A stretch of DNA of 64,000 bases, taken from the NCBI RefSeq assembly GCF_963973895.1, contig NZ_CAXBBF010000002.1; one strand, given 5' to 3'. A program made the position numbers and the translations under genes. The notes under the pieces are model-generated. The model made no database searches. It saw nothing but the letters and a program-made list of their open reading frames with translations, and was not told where the DNA came from. Positions 60,228 to 64,000 of the stretch are shown here, piece after piece (position 1 is the first letter of the stretch; every line of letters begins with the position of its first letter). This DNA is from Porticoccus sp950063125 (GTDB taxonomy: Bacteria; Pseudomonadota; Gammaproteobacteria; Pseudomonadales; Porticoccaceae).

Positions 60228-61169
60228 TCAGTGGCAGTTTGTATGACTACCGGTGGTAGTGCACGTCATGGTTCTCCCGTTCGGAAGTCGGTACCTATGA
60301 TGTGAACTCGGACGCGTCGGCCGGGTGATTGGCGCTCCGGTTCCGAGACTATTGACTGCCTCAAGCGGGGGTTGACCGCCCAACAACCTGAGCCACAACT
60401 CCAGTTTGCGTCCCCGCCTCTCTCTGTCCTGCTTCTGTTTTAGGTCAGCGGCCTGTTGTTTGTAAGCCGCCAACTCTCTTTGGTAACGAGCCTCAGCCGT
60501 CTGTGCCTCCTTCTTGGCCATATCTATCTGCATACGGCAGTATGAGTACCCCTCCTGGCCAGGTTTAAAACCGTAGTTCTGACACGTCTTGTCATCAGAA
60601 GCCACTCCACGATACCGCTTCACCGCTTTGGCATTGTTCTGTGTATCACTTTCGCTATTTGCGTACATATCACCTAGGTTATTTTTAGCATTTTTATGTC
60701 CTTGCTCAGCAGCAAGGCGGTACCACTTCACCGCTTCGGTATTGTTCTGAGGCACACCCTCTCCATTGCGGTACATAAATCCCAGGTTATATTGAGCCTG
60801 TGCAAATCCTTGCTCAGCAGCAAGGCGGTACCACTTCACCGCTTCGGTATTGTTCTGAGGCACACCCTCTCCATTGCGGTACATGACACCCAGGTTATTT
60901 GTAGCAGTTACATGTCCTTGATCAGCGGCAAGGCGATACCACCGCAAAGCTTCAGAATAGTTCTGCTCAACCCCCGCCCCAGTGTAACTAATATATCCCA
61001 TCTTATATTGAGCCTCAGCATCGCCCTGCTCAGCCGCAGCTGAAGTAGTTATGACCACGCTCGATAACGGCTTAACTTCCGAATAACGGTTTTGACTACC
61101 AATCCCAGTACACCCAGCGGAAAACAGAATCGTCACAGCCAACAAACCAGCAAGCTTAGTTTTAATCAT
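60228..61169 (-). CDS. Sel1-repeat lipoprotein
   Basis: A 313-aa envelope protein. The lipobox is LFSAGC (Cys20). Four Sel1-like (tetratricopeptide-related) 36-residue repeats span about 47-195, with units of the form NNLGVMYRNGEGVPQNNTEA and AVKWYRLAAEQGHA. Units two and three are nearly identical at DNA level. A charged helix (AEARYQRELAAYKQQAADLK) and a basic Pro/Thr tail ending HTNCH follow. Sel1 proteins mediate protein-protein contacts. The frame opens 19 codons earlier; ATG 61169 starts the lipoprotein signal. Partner unknown. Confidence 0.85.
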   Translation of the reverse strand: MIKTKLAGLLAVTILFSAGCTGIGSQNRYSEVKPLSSVVITTSAAAEQGDAEAQYKMGYISYTGAGVEQNYSEALRWYRLAADQGHVTATNNLGVMYRNGEGVPQNNTEAVKWYRLAAEQGFAQAQYNLGFMYRNGEGVPQNNTEAVKWYRLAAEQGHKNAKNNLGDMYANSESDTQNNAKAVKRYRGVASDDKTCQNYGFKPGQEGYSYCRMQIDMAKKEAQTAEARYQRELAAYKQQAADLKQKQDRERRGRKLELWLRLLGGQPPLEAVNSLGTGAPITRPTRPSSHHRYRLPNGRTMTCTTTGSHTNCH

Positions 61170-61220
61170 CACCTTCTTACCACACCCAACTTGTCTAAAG
61201 CTTCCACGAGTATCAAGGCT

Positions 61221-61433
61221 ATGCACCAGAATCCTTATAGCTTAGTGTCATTCATCTTATTCTCAAGCTTATGCTGTTTCTGGTCAGTTGTAAAAAGCCG
61301 GACTTCTCCCATGGTTGCCGGTAACCAGGTTGTTGAGTCAGACAAGCAGGATCGCTATGCTCGAGACTTGGGAAAAGTCATTCCGAACGGCGAGGACATT
61401 AACCTGGAGCAGGGAAAGGCTGAGATGGGATGA
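61221..61433 (+). CDS. Possible small exported protein
   Basis: A 70-aa frame divergent from the Sel1 gene. It has one N-terminal hydrophobic segment (SLVSFILFSSLCCFWSVV) that could be a signal anchor, and a charged tail (QDRYARDLGKVIPNGEDINLE). No ribosome site is obvious and no family was recognised. It may be a chance frame. Confidence 0.35.
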   Translation: MHQNPYSLVSFILFSSLCCFWSVVKSRTSPMVAGNQVVESDKQDRYARDLGKVIPNGEDINLEQGKAEMG

Positions 61434-61542
61434 TACCAACCCGATTAATCCATACGAGTGGCGATAGAGTCACTAATCGATGACAAAGCGCAGCATGCCC
61501 CATATACAAATGTTAGGCGTATAGAAGAACAAAGGTAATCTC

Positions 61543-61914
61543 ATGAGTCAGCGAGTATTCAGGTCTTATAAAGAGCCCAAGAGAGAGGGACTTTCGTGGG
61601 ACGAGCGTTGGAAAGGCGAAGACCAGGGATTAATCATGTGCTGGGAAGCAGGAAGAGAATTACGAGAGAAAGAGCCAGAACTTGCTTCGCGAACAGAAAA
61701 TGGTGAACTTCCTGTATTGGGATGGAAAGGCGGTGTTGAAGAAATGACAAAGAAAGGTGAAAAGTACGGAACGCTATTCTATTTGGCGCAATGGCAAGGG
61801 CTAAGAGGTAATGATCTCGATATAGATCTCTCACAGGAACCATTGCTGACATGCTCCAGAACCGGCATGCGAATCATCTATACTGGCGACCCAAAGAAGT
61901 ATGGTAACGCTTGA
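61543..61914 (+). CDS. Protein of unknown function, operon with DnaQ-BRCT gene
   Basis: A 123-aa soluble protein rich in Glu, Lys and Trp (GLSWDERWKGEDQGLIM, LGWKGGVEEMTKKGEKYGTLFY, TCSRTGMRIIYTGDP). AAAGGTAA six bases before ATG supports translation. Its stop overlaps the start region of the downstream exonuclease gene, so the two are probably co-expressed. No family was recognised. It could act with the exonuclease, but nothing in the sequence proves it. Confidence 0.65.
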   Translation: MSQRVFRSYKEPKREGLSWDERWKGEDQGLIMCWEAGRELREKEPELASRTENGELPVLGWKGGVEEMTKKGEKYGTLFYLAQWQGLRGNDLDIDLSQEPLLTCSRTGMRIIYTGDPKKYGNA

Positions 61915-62815
61915 TAATTATAAAATGGAATTCGTAGCTATTGATGTCGAAACCGCAAATGCCGATATGGCATCAATATGCCAAATTGGGGTGGCGAAAT
62001 ATATTAATGGTGTTTTAACTGAAGAATGGACGTCGCTTATTGATCCCGAGGACTATTTTGATTTTATCAACATAGGTATACATGGAATAACAGAAAAAGA
62101 TGTGGATGGAAAGCCAACCTTTCTTGAAGTGGCCAGTCAATTGGGCTGTTTCTTAAACGGAACAGTTTGCGTCAGCCATACTCATTTTGATCGTGTCTCC
62201 ATAAGTCGCGCTTTAGCAAAATATGGTCTTTCCGATTTTGATACCACCTGGCTAGATTCCGCTCGGGTAGCGCGGAGAGCATGGGGAGAATTTGCATGGG
62301 GTGGCTACGGACTTGCCAGTGTTTGTAACAAAATTGGTTATGAATTTAAACATCATGATGCGCTGGAAGATGCCAAAGCTTGTGGGTATGTGCTTCTGGC
62401 AGCTACAGGGAAAACGGGGCTAGACATTAATGCTTGGCTGAAACGCATAAAGCAACCGATTGACCCATCAAATGTATCAAGTGGTGCTGCCATAAAAAGG
62501 GATGGAAACCCTGAAGGCGAGTTGTTCGGAGAAGTATTGGTGTTTACAGGTGCCCTGGAAATCCCCCGTAGAGAAGCTGCTGATCTAGCTTCAATCGTCG
62601 GTTGTACAGTAGCAGCAGGGGTATCAAAGAACACCACTTTACTGGTGGTGGGCGACCAAGATATTTACAAATTAGCAGGAAAAGTAAAAAGCTCAAAGCA
62701 CTTAAAGGCCGAGCAGCTTATTCAGGATGGACAAAGCATCAGAATAATAAAAGAGAGTGATTTTAAGGAGCTTGTGAGTCATTCAGAAACAAACGCCTGT
62801 TACCCGTCAGCATAA
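61901..62815 (+). CDS. DnaQ-like 3'-5' exonuclease with C-terminal BRCT domain
   Basis: A 304-aa protein. The DEDDh exonuclease domain (about 9-170) has FVAIDVETANADMASICQIG (Asp/Glu of motif I), VSHTHFDRVSISRAL (motif II) and HHDALEDAKACGYVLL (motif III His and Asp). A BRCT domain follows at about 210-290 (FGEVLVFTGALEIPRREAADL, GVSKNTTLLVVGDQD), as found in DNA ligase and RfC1-type proteins. This pairing occurs in stand-alone exonucleases possibly acting in DNA repair or defence. ATG 61925 (MEFVAID) may be the true start, since 61901 has no well-spaced ribosome site. Cargo of the tRNA-Arg element. Confidence 0.88.
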   Translation: MVTLDNYKMEFVAIDVETANADMASICQIGVAKYINGVLTEEWTSLIDPEDYFDFINIGIHGITEKDVDGKPTFLEVASQLGCFLNGTVCVSHTHFDRVSISRALAKYGLSDFDTTWLDSARVARRAWGEFAWGGYGLASVCNKIGYEFKHHDALEDAKACGYVLLAATGKTGLDINAWLKRIKQPIDPSNVSSGAAIKRDGNPEGELFGEVLVFTGALEIPRREAADLASIVGCTVAAGVSKNTTLLVVGDQDIYKLAGKVKSSKHLKAEQLIQDGQSIRIIKESDFKELVSHSETNACYPSA

Positions 62816-62954
62816 GTTGGACTACCTAGCCTCCTTGCCTAAGAGACACCTATACTACTACTAAACTGAAGTAGAGGAGTTTCAATGTGAGCATGTCAAA
62901 CACAGAGATGATGAAATAATCTTTCTGACCCTTAGCCCAACCTTGTAAATTTCA

Positions 62955-63171
62955 AGGACAATCTGAGGACAATAAGATTTGAACCTGCGACCTAAGTGGG
63001 TACAAAACTTTTTGCATGAAGTGCGAAATTTTGAATCCCACGCCCTAGCTAACAGCTAACCGGGCTTGCTCTAATACACTGACAACACTAGAATTACCGC
63101 CGAGCGAAGTGAGGTAATCATCTACAAGCCCCGGTGGCACAGCTGGATAGCGCAGCCCCCTCCTAAGGGGC
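62955..63171 (+). repeat. Right imperfect long repeat of the tRNA-Arg element
   Basis: Counterpart of 56160-56389. It carries a double motif CAAGGACAATCTGAGGACAA at its start, related to the GGACAATATGAGGACAA just before the integrase ATG. At 62975-62993, read on the minus strand, there is a 17-of-19 match to the tRNA-Arg T arm. Confidence 0.8.
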
Positions 63172-63204
63172 AGGTCGCAGGTTCGAATCCTGCCCGGGGC
63201 GCCA
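63128..63204 (+). tRNA. tRNA-Arg (anticodon CCU), integration target
   Basis: A 77-nt tRNA with acceptor GCCCCGG/CCGGGGC, anticodon stem-loop GCCCC-CTCCTAA-GGGGC, T arm GGTTCGAATCC and encoded CCA. The first 44 nt are duplicated at 56346-56389. The 5' part and promoter of this functional copy are therefore expected to come from the element and the 3' part from the original chromosome. Confidence 0.96.
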
Positions 63205-63272
63205 TATTTTTTATTCAGGAAGAGCAGGGATGGGCTCAATTTCAATCGTCTAATCAGCTGGGAAAACCAATA

Positions 63273-64000
63273 ATGACAAAGCTCAAAACCCTGCCGCTAT
63301 CTTTATCAATGCTACTGGCCTTCACAGCAAGCCCTCTCGCAACCTATGCAGCCCCGATCCCGACCACCTCAGTTGACTACGATGGTTTTACCTACGACCT
63401 GACCACGACCTATACCTCTTATACGAACAATCCCGGTCTACTGGAATCCCAACCCTGGTGGGGCAATGCCTCACTGGCCAATGCCCTGATGGACCTGGTG
63501 CGCTTCGATCTGGGGGATCTATACGGCAACTTCCCGGAAACAGAAGGCGCTAGTGCTTTAACCGCATATGATATCAACAACGATTTTGTTTCTATTTCCT
63601 ACTGGACTGGAAGCCTGATCGACTGCCTTGGCTGCCCATTTGTAGAGGCTCCATACGCCTACATCACAGGTTCCAGAACAGAGCTGGTGTATCTGACCCT
63701 GGCCGATGTACAGGCCAGCCTGCTTTCCACCGGTGCCGGCATTCAGTCCAGCCTTTCCAGTGTCAGCACACTGGTCAACGGAGCCCACAGCCGCCCGATG
63801 TCCCGGCGGGTTGCCAAAGGCGAGAAAACATTCTGGGTTGCCGGCGACTGGGGCAACGATAACCACGACGGTCGTGACGGCACCACAGGCCTCGCCGAGC
63901 TGGGTATCGGTTACAATTTCGGCCCGGCCCAAATCAACCTGTCCTTCGGTAAGACCTGGGCCGATCAGGATCTGGTGCACGGCGGCGATCTGGATGTTGA
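63273..64000 (+). CDS. Autotransporter-domain surface protein, 5' part
   Basis: The first 242 codons of a gene cut by the window edge. A signal peptide (LPLSLSMLLAFTASPLATYA, cleavage about residue 26) is followed by a ~160-residue passenger with a CLGC pair. From about residue 180 the sequence GEKTFWVAGDWGNDNHDGRD and LAELGIGYNFGPAQINLSFG looks like the first strands of an outer-membrane autotransporter beta-barrel. The short passenger and early barrel suggest a compact surface esterase or adhesin, unproven. It lies 68 bp after tRNA-Arg. Confidence 0.8.
   Translation, partial: MTKLKTLPLSLSMLLAFTASPLATYAAPIPTTSVDYDGFTYDLTTTYTSYTNNPGLLESQPWWGNASLANALMDLVRFDLGDLYGNFPETEGASALTAYDINNDFVSISYWTGSLIDCLGCPFVEAPYAYITGSRTELVYLTLADVQASLLSTGAGIQSSLSSVSTLVNGAHSRPMSRRVAKGEKTFWVAGDWGNDNHDGRDGTTGLAELGIGYNFGPAQINLSFGKTWADQDLVHGGDLDV

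Larger units (their letters stand above)
56344..63171. mobile_element. Integrative element inserted in tRNA-Arg(CCU)
   Basis: Exact 46-bp direct repeats (56344-56389 and 63126-63171) bound a 6.8-kb, visibly AT-rich segment with a tyrosine integrase at the left end and an intact tRNA-Arg at the right end. Cargo: a polymerase-like protein, a secreted protein, a Sel1 lipoprotein, an unknown 123-aa protein and a DnaQ-BRCT protein. No conjugation, capsid or recognisable replication-initiator genes were seen. Size and content suggest a small mobilisable island or satellite. Confidence 0.88.

Noticed and set aside
61508..61542. GTTAGGC followed by a gene start 27 bp later, resembling an integron attC end plus cassette
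   Set aside because: No matching RYYYAAC simple site or foldable arm structure was found upstream in 61434-61507, and no second attC after the cargo genes.
63045..63245. Frame encoding GRIRTCDLPLRRG on the minus strand
   Set aside because: Shadow of tRNA-Arg(CCU).
1..64000. CRISPR arrays, rRNA operons, complete IS elements or prophage structural genes
   Set aside because: No regularly spaced repeats, rRNA signatures, transposase frames or capsid/tail proteins were found.

Overview
The window looks like a piece of a chromosome from a marine-type gammaproteobacterium, probably of the Cellvibrionales/Halieaceae-Spongiibacteraceae sort. That placement is inference. It rests on the gene order clpP-tig-tRNA-Leu, cysS-glnS next to ppiB-lpxH, a FadAB complex, AcnB, intracellular PHB depolymerase, the tRNA-modification genes miaE, trhP and cmoM, and on PEP-CTERM surface proteins. 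No rRNA genes, CRISPR arrays or complete insertion sequences were seen.

Layout. 1-20.3 kb is mostly housekeeping: the 5' end of clpP, tig, tRNA-Leu, a phosphomannose-isomerase-like protein, a small repeat-rich lipoprotein, fadA-fadB, a methyltransferase, tex, two c-di-GMP phosphodiesterase-type genes (degenerate GGDEF-EAL and HD-GYP), a small Cys-rich gene behind a textbook promoter with a Fur-box-like operator, a Pro-Arg-His tRNA cluster, folD, a glycerol-phosphate module (GDPD, GlpD-like, glycerol-kinase-like) and mtfA. 20.4-28.9 kb is an accessory region. It holds three proteins with PEP-CTERM-type C-termini, two of them behind good sigma-54 promoter matches, plus small secreted or membrane proteins, a beheaded ParE toxin, a 0.5-kb direct duplication that copied the 5' third of the kinase gene, and an OafA-like acyltransferase whose stop codon lies at the duplication edge.

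29-55.9 kb is core-like again: a radical SAM protein, cysS, glnS, an EamA transporter, ppiB, lpxH, a MacAB-type ABC operon, an unusual single-chain PyrD-PyrK fusion, a Rap1a-like protein, miaE, a GST, acnB, phaZ, trhP, a DnaJ-like protein, cmoM, a DUF3015/DUF4105/lipoprotein-hydrolase operon and a glutamate-type dehydrogenase.

56.3-63.2 kb is an AT-rich integrative element in tRNA-Arg(CCU). An exact 46-bp repeat containing the 5' 44 nt of the tRNA marks the left edge, the intact tRNA marks the right edge, and a tyrosine integrase sits just inside the left end. The most notable cargo is a 467-aa protein, not recognised by name, with motifs A, B and C of the DNA polymerase I / T7 RNA polymerase palm-and-fingers fold. 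Next to it lie an AT-rich intergenic palindrome, a secreted protein, a Sel1-repeat lipoprotein, an unknown 123-aa protein and a DnaQ-like exonuclease with a C-terminal BRCT domain. An integrase plus a compact polymerase, with no recognisable replication initiator or conjugation genes, is the best candidate here for an undescribed mobile or defence system. The window ends in the 5' part of an autotransporter-like gene.
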